From contig JAOABX010000005.1 in NCBI GenBank assembly GCA_026418175.1, positions 62,001 through 126,000 of the forward strand: a DNA stretch of 64,000 nt. The letters are read 5' to 3'. This DNA comes from Flavobacteriales bacterium (GTDB lineage Bacteria > Bacteroidota > Bacteroidia > CAIKAF01). Positions 18,252 to 26,811 of this stretch are shown one piece after another. The stretch's first letter is position 1. Each line of letters starts with the position of its first letter. The notes under the pieces were generated by a model. That model did not search any database and was not told where the DNA came from. It worked only from the letters and a program-made list of their open reading frames with translations. The position numbers and the translations under genes are program-made.

Positions 18252-19796
18252 ATGAAAAAAAAAATCGTTACACTTGCCTTATTCAGTGGTCTTTGGGGCT
18301 TCACATCAGCTCAAATTACCCGCTACCTGGATGATGTTTTTCCCAAAAGCGGTGTAGTAGTAACAAACAATGTAGTTTTTGGTGAAAATTACTATTTTTT
18401 AAATTATCCACCAGCACCGGCAGGCACCAGCTCCAGCAATCCAAAAGATACAGTTTTGTTGATGGATGTTTACCAGCCTTCAGCCACAGATACAGAAACT
18501 GAACGTCCGTTGGTAATTTTACTTCATACCGGTAACTTTTTGCCAAAATATATCAATGGTTCTACTACCGGAAATAATAAAGACAGCGCGATGGTTGAAT
18601 TGGCACATCGTTTTGCTATGAAAGGATATGTAGTGGCGGCACCCAACTATCGCTTGGGGTGGAATCCCTTAGCTCCTACTCAAACCGAAAGAACACGCCA
18701 AATATTAAATGCTGTTTACCGTGCCATTCATGATGCACAAACTTGCGTTCGGTTCTTTAAAAAAGATGCTGCAACAACTAATACCTTTAAAATTGATCCA
18801 AAACGCATTTTCTTGATTGGAAATGGTTCTGGCGGATACGTTTCCTTAGCATACGGCTTCTTAGATAAACAAAGTGAAACCCAACTTCCAAAGTTTTTAG
18901 ATGATAATGGAAATTCTGTGGTGAACCCTGCTTTGGTAGGCGATGTATATGGAATGGGTGGAACCTTTAATATTTATAATCATCCCGGATACTCTAACCA
19001 AGTGGCCATGATTGCTAATCTAGGTGGTGCCATGGGAGATATATCGTGGATGGATCAAGAATGGCCTCGTATTCCGGTAGCAGGTATTCATTGTCGTAAA
19101 GATCCGTTTGCTCCATTTGATAGTGGTAACGTAATTGTACCTGTTACCAATCAAGTGGTAGTGTATGTTCATGGCACAAGAACTGTAGTTGCAAAAGCTG
19201 TTCAGCAGCAATTAAACAAAATTTGGGTGGATCACAACTTTACTGATCCAATTTCTGCACGTGCTTATTCGTTAAATCCCAAAGCTACACACGAGGGGTT
19301 ATTCCAAATTGAAAGGCCAACAGCTCCTGGTGGTGAAGAAGCTTCTCCCTGGAACTGGTGGGATTCAACAACAGTTGTTGCCGAAGCAGCTTTGGTTGGA
19401 CAAAATGGTACAACTATTCATACCAACAGTTTAGCCACTAACCCTGATATGAGTAAAGCCAAAGCAATGGCATACATTGATACCATTGTAGGGTTTCTGG
19501 CTCCACGCATGTATTTGGTGGTGCAAGATCAAAGTGTGGGTATTGAGACCCAAGAAGAAATTGAGTTCAACATTTTTCCCAATCCTGTAACCGAGCAAAT
19601 CACCATCCAATTAAGTGGTAACGGTATTATTTATACCGTTGAGCTTCTTGATTTAAATGGCAGAGTGATTGTAAGAAAAGACAACATCATGTCAAATACA
19701 TATACTGCTGGCCGAAACGGAATTGCTTCAGGTACCTACATTTTACGAGTAATGAGTAACAAAGGAATTGTTACAGAGAAAATTTTAATTAAGTAA
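18252..19796 (+). CDS. Secreted alpha/beta-hydrolase-like protein with T9SS type A signal
   Basis: 514 residues. Signal peptide MKKKIVTLALFSGLWGFTSAQ, then an alpha/beta-hydrolase fold: LLMDVYQPSATDTETERPLVILLHTGNFLPKY, FAMKGYVVAAPNYRLGWNPL (oxyanion and strand regions), the elbow IFLIGNGSGGYVSLAYG and a late His candidate near KATHEGLFQIERP. The type A sorting domain is at about 440-514 (FNIFPNPVTEQITIQL, ELLDLNGRVIV, ASGTYILRVM). The elbow reads NGSGG rather than the usual GxSxG, so catalysis is not assured. Substrate unknown; carboxylester or polymer hydrolysis at the cell surface is a reasonable guess. A strong terminator follows. Confidence 0.82.
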   Translation: MKKKIVTLALFSGLWGFTSAQITRYLDDVFPKSGVVVTNNVVFGENYYFLNYPPAPAGTSSSNPKDTVLLMDVYQPSATDTETERPLVILLHTGNFLPKYINGSTTGNNKDSAMVELAHRFAMKGYVVAAPNYRLGWNPLAPTQTERTRQILNAVYRAIHDAQTCVRFFKKDAATTNTFKIDPKRIFLIGNGSGGYVSLAYGFLDKQSETQLPKFLDDNGNSVVNPALVGDVYGMGGTFNIYNHPGYSNQVAMIANLGGAMGDISWMDQEWPRIPVAGIHCRKDPFAPFDSGNVIVPVTNQVVVYVHGTRTVVAKAVQQQLNKIWVDHNFTDPISARAYSLNPKATHEGLFQIERPTAPGGEEASPWNWWDSTTVVAEAALVGQNGTTIHTNSLATNPDMSKAKAMAYIDTIVGFLAPRMYLVVQDQSVGIETQEEIEFNIFPNPVTEQITIQLSGNGIIYTVELLDLNGRVIVRKDNIMSNTYTAGRNGIASGTYILRVMSNKGIVTEKILIK

Positions 19797-19804
19797 TTTA
19801 CCCT

Positions 19805-19848
19805 ATAAAACAGAGGAGTTGAAATATTCAGCTCCTCTGTTTTTATAA
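19805..19848. terminator. Bidirectional terminator between converging genes
   Basis: AAAACAGAGGAG (19807-19818) pairs with CTCCTCTGTTTT (19832 onward), with an inner TGAA...TTCA extension. A tract on one side and T tract on the other suit termination from both the esterase-like gene and the response-regulator gene. Confidence 0.88.
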
Positions 19849-19856
19849 GTAAAGCA

Positions 19857-20519
19857 CTAAACAAGTAAAGATATTATTCGATATTTGCGTGCAAGATTAA
19901 CTGCTTCGATTTTATTGTGTACACGAAGCTTTTCATATATATTTTCAATGTGCTTTCTAACGGTTTTTGGACTGATAAACAACTTTTCAGCTATTTCTTG
20001 ATAATTTAGCCCTTGGGCGATATTTTCTAAAATTTCAATCTCACGCTTGGATAATTGATATTGATCAGATATTGAATTATCAATGGGTTTTCCAGTACGA
20101 ATTAATTGTAATGCTTTACGTGCTATTGAAGTTGACATAGGGGCTCCACCTTCCATGGCTTCATGAATGGCTTCATACAACGCCATGGGTTTTTCATCTT
20201 TCAACAAATAACCAGAGGCTCCAGCCATGATTGAATCAAAAATATGATGTTCGTCTTCAAAAACTGTAAGCATCAATACTTTTACTTCCGGAAATAACTC
20301 AGAGATGATTGCAGTAGCTTCTACTCCATTCATCTCGGGCATGTTTATATCCATCAAAATAAGATGTGGAATGGGACCTTTTTTTAATTTCTCAATTAAA
20401 TCATTTCCATTAGATGCTGTGTAAATACACTCCAATTCATCAAATAATTCCAAAGTATGTGCAATGGAATTTCGAAGATATTCTTGATCGTCGGCTACTG
20501 CAATTCGAATTTTTTCCAT
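19857..20519 (-). CDS. NarL/FixJ-family response regulator
   Basis: 220 residues. Receiver domain 1-120: acidic pair Asp10/Asp11, phosphoacceptor Asp57 in LILMDINMPEMNG, Thr in VLMLTVFED and Lys in SGYLLKDE. The LuxR-type helix-turn-helix occupies about 150-215 (QLSKREIEILENIAQGLNYQEIAEKLFISPKTVRKHIENIYEKL), with the usual Ser/Pro/Thr recognition helix. It lies 56 nt downstream of the histidine kinase on the same strand and is its obvious partner: phosphorylation would drive dimerisation and transcription control. Targets are not identifiable from the window. Confidence 0.95.
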   Translation of the reverse strand: MEKIRIAVADDQEYLRNSIAHTLELFDELECIYTASNGNDLIEKLKKGPIPHLILMDINMPEMNGVEATAIISELFPEVKVLMLTVFEDEHHIFDSIMAGASGYLLKDEKPMALYEAIHEAMEGGAPMSTSIARKALQLIRTGKPIDNSISDQYQLSKREIEILENIAQGLNYQEIAEKLFISPKTVRKHIENIYEKLRVHNKIEAVNLARKYRIISLLV

Positions 20520-20575
20520 ATTGAAATATCATATTTTATACAAAACTAATCAACATACCTGCCAGTATACATACG

Positions 20576-23500
20576 TCAATTGTCGTATTTATAAAAAACG
20601 CTGATTTGTGTTCCATTTCCGGGCATACTATTTATTTCAATCTTTGCATTAATTTCATTTGCTCTTTTCCTCATGTTTTTAAGCCCATTTCCAGTAATAA
20701 CTCCCGACATATCAAAACCTTTTCCTTCATCCTTAATTACTATCGAAAGATATTGATTTGTACTCTGTAAATCAATCATAATATTTTTAGAATTAGAGTA
20801 TTTCATCGCATTTTGCAATGCTTCTTGAACAACGCGATATAGATTAAGATAAACTATAGGATCAAGAGAAGGGTTATAATTAACAGAAATATTTAAATCA
20901 ATATTGTAATCTAATTCATTCACATACATTGTTGCCAGTGTTTTTATTTTTTCAGCTAATTCTAATACTTCGTACTTATCTTTACTTAAAGCAAAAATTG
21001 TTTCTCTCAAATGTTTCATTGTATTTCGGCTAAATTGGCTTAATTCTTCCAGCCGTTGCTTTTCCTTTTCAATATGCTGTGGTTTTAATCGAAATGTAAT
21101 ATTATCAAGAACATTTATGATATATGTTAACTGTGATCCAATGTTATCATGCAATTCTCTAGAAATTCGCTCTCGTTCTTCCTGCAAACGCATGTGGGTT
21201 TCAGCTAAACGCAACTTTCGCCTAAGTCGAATTGTAGCAATAGTACGAACTAAAAATATCAACAAAATGATAGAAATGCCTATAACAGTATATCGAAACA
21301 TTGAGGTTTGATAAAATGGCGGAATAACAGATATTGGTATTTGCAACATAGTTGGATACCAATCTTGGCCTGTAATACGATACTTTACTTGAAAAATATA
21401 TTTACCATAAGGAAGATTAGAATATAAAGCAGAACGTTGACTGTTATTCAAATAAATCCAATTCTGCTCATACCCTTGAAGCCTGTATGCAAACTGAATG
21501 TTTCCCTGATTTCTATAGTCTAATGCGGCAAATTCAAAAAAAACAGAACGAATACCTGGCTTCAATAAAATTTTTTCAGGATAAAAAAATTTACCAATTA
21601 CGTAATTTGTATCACGTAATGATAAATCTCTAAAATTAAATTTTATATCAGATAAAATGAGAGGAGATTCTGCTTCTGGCTTTGTAAAATGCTCCGGTTG
21701 AAACATAACAAATCCGCCTGTGCCACCAAACAAAATACATCCATTCGACATCCGATGCGATGAGTTCTGACTAAATTCTATGCCCTCTGTTACATCAATC
21801 ATGGAATACATTCTCACCCGGTGAGTATTCGGATCAAGCATGCCCACTGATGTATTTGTTGAAAACCAAATTTTATTAAAGTCATCAGGTACAAATGTAT
21901 ATACCACCTCATCCGATAATCCAAACCGATTATCAATTCTAAAAAATTTTTTTTGACTATCATTCCACCCACAAATCCCACCCCCTAAGGTTGATATCCA
22001 TAAATTCCCTCGATAATCATCGCATACAGATGATACAATAGGAAAACTAATTGAATTTGTATCCTGCTCATTATACGAATAATGAATCATTCTATTTGAG
22101 TCAGGAATAAATATTGACAGGCCATGAGCCTGGCATATATAAAGAGAAGAGCGTGATTTAGACCAATATGTACTTAAAACAAAATTATTATGTTCAGGCA
22201 AATATGTTGAAGGGAAAATGCAACGAAATTTCTCATCGGTACTTCGATAATATGTAATTCCGTTTTTTGATGAAAAATAAAGTTCTTCTGATTTGCCTGG
22301 TGCAATATGATATAATACATCATCAGTAATCTTGCAGCCATGGGTAGTATCAGCCAAATATTGTTTTATGCTACCAGTTACCTTGCTCAAACGAAAAATT
22401 CCTCCACCTGTAGTTGTAATCCATAATTGTTGTTTATTATCCAAGTATAAAGCTGATACCCGTTGTTTGATTTTATTTTGATATATTCTTCTTACTTTAT
22501 ATTTCCAATCTAACACCTCATTTCTTAGAATTACTTGTATTGGATGAGAAAATGAGACCTCCAACAATCCATCATCTACTCCTATCCATACACTTCTTTC
22601 ACTCATTGCATAAATTCCCCACACAACGGTTTCTTTGCTTGAAATATCAGAAGTTTTTAATGAAATATACTTAAATCTTGAAGTAAACGGATCATAAATA
22701 TTGATACCATTATATTCAGTACCAATCCACACCTGATTATTTTTCGTTTGAAAAATTGAAATAATTGAAGATGAAATAATTCCATCTCTACGATGTTTTT
22801 CAGGTAAAACATGAAAGATATCATTAAAATTATCTGGATTGATTATATAAATTCCATGTGATGTTCCTACCCAATATTTATTATCATTTGATTTAATAAT
22901 TGCATTTACTTTACAGGGAGCTCGTTCAGGAAGAATTCTTAAAAGAGTATTATTTTTATAAAAGTACAAACTACGATTAGTACCTATAAAAAATGTACTA
23001 GTATCTTTTGCTTCTAAAAACGAAGTAATATATTCCTCACTAGGAATTTTTATTGGATAACGAATGAAAGAACGATCATATCGAACCAGTAACACTTCCT
23101 CATTCGATAATAATGCAATGGAATGTTGGGTAGGGAAAAAGTTTTGGTACTTCACATCATCAAATATATTTAACTGAGAAGGAGATAATATATAATAGCG
23201 TAAAGTGGAAGCGTGAATAAGCAAAAAATCATTTTTCCGAGTAAGTACATACCCGCCCGGCAAAACAATGGTCTTAAAAAATGAATTATGAAATTCTCTT
23301 CGATTTTTATCAGGCCCAAAAAATCTCCTAAATGTATAAGTTGCCCGATCCATTCGATTCAATCCGTTTCGGGTTGCAATCCATAGATACCCCAACGAAT
23401 CTTCGGTAATATGAATAATAAAATTATCAGAAATGGAGGAAGTATCATTGGGCTGGTACTTAAAGTGACGAAATGAATATCCATTAAATAAATTCAAACC

Positions 23501-23704
23501 GTCTTGCGTTCCAATCCAAATCAATCCGTCTTTATCCTGATAAATGCAGTTTACTGTATTTTGTGATAACCCCCCCGCAATGGATATTTTTTTAAATCGA
23601 AATCCTTGTTGAGACAAACCAGATTGAAGAGTGATTAAAAAAAATAGAAATGTTACAAATAGCTTTTCAATATTCACCCTTTTATGTATTGGTGTAAAAA
23701 TCAT
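20576..23704 (-). CDS. Periplasmic beta-propeller sensor histidine kinase (HisKA_3 type)
   Basis: 1042 residues. Signal peptide (about 12-31), then two seven-bladed Reg_prop-type propellers built of repeats such as DGLIWIGTQDGLNLFNGYSF and NQVWIGTEYNGINIYDP, a Y_Y_Y domain (LQGYEQNWIYLNNSQRSALYSNLPYGKYIFQVKYR), one membrane helix (YTVIGISIILLIFLVRTI) and the kinase. The H-box ERERISRELHDNIGSQL puts the phosphorylated His at about 852; N-box QEALQNAMKYSN and G-box DEGKGFD, GNGLKNM, PGNGTQ complete the ATPase. Unlike hybrid Bacteroidota regulators it has no fused receiver or AraC domain, and the separate NarL-type regulator follows. The ligand is unknown; the neighbouring secreted proteins are candidates for control. 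Confidence 0.95.
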   Translation of the reverse strand: MIFTPIHKRVNIEKLFVTFLFFLITLQSGLSQQGFRFKKISIAGGLSQNTVNCIYQDKDGLIWIGTQDGLNLFNGYSFRHFKYQPNDTSSISDNFIIHITEDSLGYLWIATRNGLNRMDRATYTFRRFFGPDKNRREFHNSFFKTIVLPGGYVLTRKNDFLLIHASTLRYYILSPSQLNIFDDVKYQNFFPTQHSIALLSNEEVLLVRYDRSFIRYPIKIPSEEYITSFLEAKDTSTFFIGTNRSLYFYKNNTLLRILPERAPCKVNAIIKSNDNKYWVGTSHGIYIINPDNFNDIFHVLPEKHRRDGIISSSIISIFQTKNNQVWIGTEYNGINIYDPFTSRFKYISLKTSDISSKETVVWGIYAMSERSVWIGVDDGLLEVSFSHPIQVILRNEVLDWKYKVRRIYQNKIKQRVSALYLDNKQQLWITTTGGGIFRLSKVTGSIKQYLADTTHGCKITDDVLYHIAPGKSEELYFSSKNGITYYRSTDEKFRCIFPSTYLPEHNNFVLSTYWSKSRSSLYICQAHGLSIFIPDSNRMIHYSYNEQDTNSISFPIVSSVCDDYRGNLWISTLGGGICGWNDSQKKFFRIDNRFGLSDEVVYTFVPDDFNKIWFSTNTSVGMLDPNTHRVRMYSMIDVTEGIEFSQNSSHRMSNGCILFGGTGGFVMFQPEHFTKPEAESPLILSDIKFNFRDLSLRDTNYVIGKFFYPEKILLKPGIRSVFFEFAALDYRNQGNIQFAYRLQGYEQNWIYLNNSQRSALYSNLPYGKYIFQVKYRITGQDWYPTMLQIPISVIPPFYQTSMFRYTVIGISIILLIFLVRTIATIRLRRKLRLAETHMRLQEERERISRELHDNIGSQLTYIINVLDNITFRLKPQHIEKEKQRLEELSQFSRNTMKHLRETIFALSKDKYEVLELAEKIKTLATMYVNELDYNIDLNISVNYNPSLDPIVYLNLYRVVQEALQNAMKYSNSKNIMIDLQSTNQYLSIVIKDEGKGFDMSGVITGNGLKNMRKRANEINAKIEINSMPGNGTQISVFYKYDN

Positions 23705-23746
23705 GGTTGGCTTTTATTGAATGCTTTATTTTTCAAGCTATTCGTA

Positions 23747-23754
23747 CAAAGTTA
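23747..23754 (-). promoter_or_regulatory. -7 element TAACTTTG before the two-component operon
   Basis: Perfect TAnnTTTG match on the minus strand, 42 nt before the histidine kinase ATG. The rest of the 182-bp gap (23705-23886) is A/T-rich without a gene. Confidence 0.5.
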
Positions 23755-23886
23755 AAACTTTGATTGGATGATTGGAAGAACCAGCTCTACGGGTTTAATT
23801 AAAAAAAATGCCATTTATCGTATTAAATGATTTATGTAATTTAAAAAAAATTGATATAACCTAACCTAACCAACTACCACAGAATC

Positions 23887-24762
23887 TTAAGTTATTGGTA
23901 GTTTGTTTTTAGCAAATATTCTTTTTTCAGATACCAATGTTCCCGGTAAAGAAACCACAGCAGAAATGAGGAAAAAGAGAAGCGAAAACCCCACTCCGGT
24001 TTCAGGAATAACTCCCAACCATTTAGAGCCATAGACAAAAGTAAGTTCTCTGGCACCAACACCTCCTATTGTAAAAGGTAACGCAGAAAATACTGATGAA
24101 ATTAAAAACAATATCAACAATTCAGGAATGTCACTCTTAATATGCATGGCATGTAATATACTCCACGCAGCAAGTATTTGTAAACCTTGCACGATTAATG
24201 AAAGAAAGTAGCCTTTCCACAAGCTGGGCATAAAATCGGGGAATATAAACCTGGTTAATAATAAATAAAATGCAATTAATAAGATAAATAATAATAATGC
24301 TAATATCAAGCTTCCATGTATTGGAATGAAAATTAATAAAACATCTGCAAGAAAAAGTAATGCCATCATACCGGTAATTCGATCATATAAAACCGCAGAA
24401 GTTGTTTTCTTCCATGAAGAATGTAAATATTTATTCAATAACATTACTTTGTAAGCATCACCACCAATACCACCAGGCAAAAAAAGATTATAAAACATGC
24501 CTAGCCAATAAAGTAAGACTCCTTGACTTAAACTTAAATATGTTCCTATATTTTTAAAAAAAAGATTTAATCGTAATGCACTAAGGCCCTTAGAGGCAGC
24601 ATACAGAAAAAATGGTGGAATTAGCCATAAAAAATTAGAGGCATTTAAATTTGCTTTCAATGCTGTAATATCCGTTTTAATATAAGCGAGATATAGGCCG
24701 CTAATACTAATTACAGCCTTAATAAAAAACCACCCAACTGATTTAAATTTTTTTGTTGCCAA
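23887..24762 (-). CDS. Lysylphosphatidylglycerol synthase TM-region/UPF0104 family membrane protein
   Basis: About 291 residues with eight predicted membrane helices. The family motifs are present: AYIKTDITALKANL near the start, WLIPPFFLYAASKGLSALRLNLFFKNIG, NLFLPGGIGGDAYKVMLLNKY and a C-terminal FTIGGVGARELTFVYG. Members are the flippase-like domain of MprF and AglD proteins and often pair with GT2 enzymes in lipid-linked sugar transfer. No ATG precedes the first helix; a TTG at 24762 fits best (20-nt overlap with the GT2 gene) while another TTG at 24834 would give an odd basic extension and 92-nt overlap. It is the last gene of the unit. Confidence 0.85.
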   Translation of the reverse strand: MATKKFKSVGWFFIKAVISISGLYLAYIKTDITALKANLNASNFLWLIPPFFLYAASKGLSALRLNLFFKNIGTYLSLSQGVLLYWLGMFYNLFLPGGIGGDAYKVMLLNKYLHSSWKKTTSAVLYDRITGMMALLFLADVLLIFIPIHGSLILALLLFILLIAFYLLLTRFIFPDFMPSLWKGYFLSLIVQGLQILAAWSILHAMHIKSDIPELLILFLISSVFSALPFTIGGVGARELTFVYGSKWLGVIPETGVGFSLLFFLISAVVSLPGTLVSEKRIFAKNKLPIT

Positions 24763-25684
24763 TGTAACTTTCCTTGATACGATAAGGTTTTTTCTGCTGC
24801 GATTCGTAATAAGTACGCATTTGTATTTCAGCAATAAATCCGAAGGTAATAAGCTGTATGCCTCCTAATACTAACAAAATACCAAGTAGCAAAATGGGAC
24901 GCCCCCAAATATCGTGTCCTAAAATTTTTTCAATGAATAAATACATATTGATTATTACACCAATAGCCAATGTTATAAACCCTACTGTACCAAATAAATG
25001 CATTGGCTTTTGAAGGTATTTTTGAAAAAACAAAACTAACATCAAATCACTAATTACTCGAAATGTACGGCCAATACCATATTTTGAAACTCCTGCCATT
25101 CGTGGATGATGTTTAACAGGCATTTCTGTAATGCGAGCTCCTTGTAAATGAGCCAATACAGGAATAAATCGATGCAATTCGCCATACATATTTAAATTTT
25201 TGGCTATTTCTTTTTTAAAAACTTTTAGTGTACAACCATAATCTGATATATATACGCCGGTTAAATAACGAATGATTGCATTGGCAATTTTGCTGGGTAT
25301 TTTACGCAATATCATACCATCTTTACGCTTACTTCGCTTCCCTGCCACTAAATCCCAATTTTCTTTTTCTAATAATTCAACCATAGCTGGGATATCGGAA
25401 GGGTCATTCTGTCGATCACCATCTAGGGTAACAATGTAATCACCCTTGGCAGCTTCTATCCCGGCAGACAATGCATGTGTTTGTCCATAATTTTTTTGAA
25501 ACACAATCAAGTGAATAGTTTCATCATTCAATGCAAGAATGCGATGACAAGTTTGATCGGTTGAACCATCATCAACCAAAATAATTTCGTGTGAAAACTC
25601 AAGCAACGCTTGATGAATTTCAGATATTAATGGAACTATATTATCTTCTTCGTTTTTAAGTGCAATAACCAACGACAACTTCAT
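24743..25684 (-). CDS. GT2 glycosyltransferase, dolichyl-phosphate-sugar synthase-like, with C-terminal membrane helices
   Basis: About 313 residues. The catalytic GT-A domain (1-about 225) has LSLVIALKNEEDNIVPLISE, the nucleotide-binding ILVDDGSTDQT, DGDRQNDP with the metal-binding DxD-like motif, and KYGIGRTFRVISDL. Two C-terminal membrane helices (FGTVGFITLAIGVIINMY and LLLGILLVLGGIQLITFGFI) anchor it. This is the DPM1-like/ArnC-like architecture that loads a sugar onto a polyprenyl phosphate at the inner membrane. The start at 25684 gives a 4-nt ATGA overlap with the upstream gene; the extra MYC at 25693 is less likely. Confidence 0.93.
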   Translation of the reverse strand: MKLSLVIALKNEEDNIVPLISEIHQALLEFSHEIILVDDGSTDQTCHRILALNDETIHLIVFQKNYGQTHALSAGIEAAKGDYIVTLDGDRQNDPSDIPAMVELLEKENWDLVAGKRSKRKDGMILRKIPSKIANAIIRYLTGVYISDYGCTLKVFKKEIAKNLNMYGELHRFIPVLAHLQGARITEMPVKHHPRMAGVSKYGIGRTFRVISDLMLVLFFQKYLQKPMHLFGTVGFITLAIGVIINMYLFIEKILGHDIWGRPILLLGILLVLGGIQLITFGFIAEIQMRTYYESQQKKPYRIKESYIGNKKI

Positions 25685-26739
25685 GCAATACAATTATAAT
25701 ATTTAAAAAAGTTGACCAAAAATATGAATCGAATGGCCGTAAAAAAAGTCTCTTTAATATACTCCTGCTTATCAATTAAAACAAATCGCGGTTCAAAATA
25801 AATAGCATATTTTTTAAAAACATCATCGAACAAGCAAACAGAGACACATAGAATTGAAAATAGAAATTTATTTTTCAATCCAAACGTTTTTACATGATCA
25901 AACTCTTTTTCTATTAAAACGTCTATATAAAGAAGTTCTGATTTATTTTTAATATTTGAATATCTATCATGAACTGATTGCTCTGTCTTTAAATATCCAA
26001 AACAATAGGTTGATCCAAAATCTATTATCAAATTTTTACCAAGAAAATCTGATAACTTAAACAATTTATTGGTATCTAAAAAATCTGTATGCAAAAAATC
26101 AGTGACTGGCTTTACGGCTTTATTTTTATTGATTAATGAAATTATGTTTTTTAGATTTTTGTTTTTATAATTTTCCAAAAAATTATTTGAGAAGTTTAGA
26201 TTGGCTAATTGCAATGAATTTCGCTTGATATGATACACAATTTCATAATATAAAAAGTGAGGAACCAATGTTTTCATACTTGGAATAATTCCACATTTAT
26301 TAAATTTAGATTTAAGCAACGTGGCTTCATAATCGTTCAATGCTATTATTGAATCAACTGATGCAAACTGATAAACTTGATTTATTTGAAAAAATCTCCC
26401 TTCCAAATAAGCAACTAAAAAATCATAATATTGAACGTATGGAGCGGAACCTTCATAATAATATATTTCATTAATCTCATCTTCTAAAGTTTCACCTTGT
26501 ATCTTTAGCAAATCGCCCAGTGATTGAAGATTATTTTCATTCGAAAAGTAGTAATATAAAAAGGCTTCATCGTTTGCTATATTAATTGAGAATTTTTGAT
26601 TTATTACATACACTGAATCTTCTTTGCATGAATATGTATTATTTTCTTCGTACCACCATACATCCGGATAATTTGAAAAATTACAAGATAAATTGAATGT
26701 ATTATTTTCTAAAAATTGATAGGCCCGCTTATTTTTCAT
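25681..26739 (-). CDS. TlpA/thioredoxin-like secreted protein, probably damaged
   Basis: 352 residues, no signal peptide in this frame. The C-terminal half reads as a thioredoxin fold: DFLGKNLIIDFGSTYCFGYLKTEQS at the active-site position, then ELLYIDVLIEKE, and FKKYAIYFEPRFVLIDKQEYI with the cis-Pro before the last strands. The expected W..CxxC has become G-S-T-Y-C-F-G-Y, losing Trp and the second Cys. The N-terminal half (SVYVINQKFSINIANDEAFLYYYF) resembles domains seen in Bacteroidota TlpA proteins. A strong signal-peptide reading lies just upstream in another frame across a T7 tract, so the gene may be frameshifted. The TlpA call is from pattern only. Confidence 0.55.
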   Translation of the reverse strand: MKNKRAYQFLENNTFNLSCNFSNYPDVWWYEENNTYSCKEDSVYVINQKFSINIANDEAFLYYYFSNENNLQSLGDLLKIQGETLEDEINEIYYYEGSAPYVQYYDFLVAYLEGRFFQINQVYQFASVDSIIALNDYEATLLKSKFNKCGIIPSMKTLVPHFLYYEIVYHIKRNSLQLANLNFSNNFLENYKNKNLKNIISLINKNKAVKPVTDFLHTDFLDTNKLFKLSDFLGKNLIIDFGSTYCFGYLKTEQSVHDRYSNIKNKSELLYIDVLIEKEFDHVKTFGLKNKFLFSILCVSVCLFDDVFKKYAIYFEPRFVLIDKQEYIKETFFTAIRFIFLVNFFKYYNCIA

Positions 26740-26798
26740 GCTTGCACTAAAAAAAGAAAAAATATCAAGAAAGAAATAATTACAAATAAAATTTTCAA
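26740..26798 (-). pseudogene. Out-of-frame signal-peptide-like segment upstream of the TlpA-like gene
   Basis: Reading from TTG at 26796-26798 gives LKILFVIISFLIFFLFLVQA and then a stop overlapping the downstream ATG. One extra T in the T7 tract (A7 on the plus strand, 26749-26755) would fuse it as a secretion signal ending FSAS to the TlpA-like protein. The TTG also overlaps a near-match to the -7 element (TGACTTTG), so it may be chance hydrophobicity of a T-rich stretch. Confidence 0.35.
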
Positions 26799-26811
26799 AG
26801 TCAATAAATTA

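Noticed and set aside
19162-19230. Possible frameshift in the hydrolase-like gene
   Set aside because: The loss of the usual GxSxG could have come from a frameshift, but the frame around the elbow is continuous and ends in a proper T9SS signal, so a substitution is the simpler reading.
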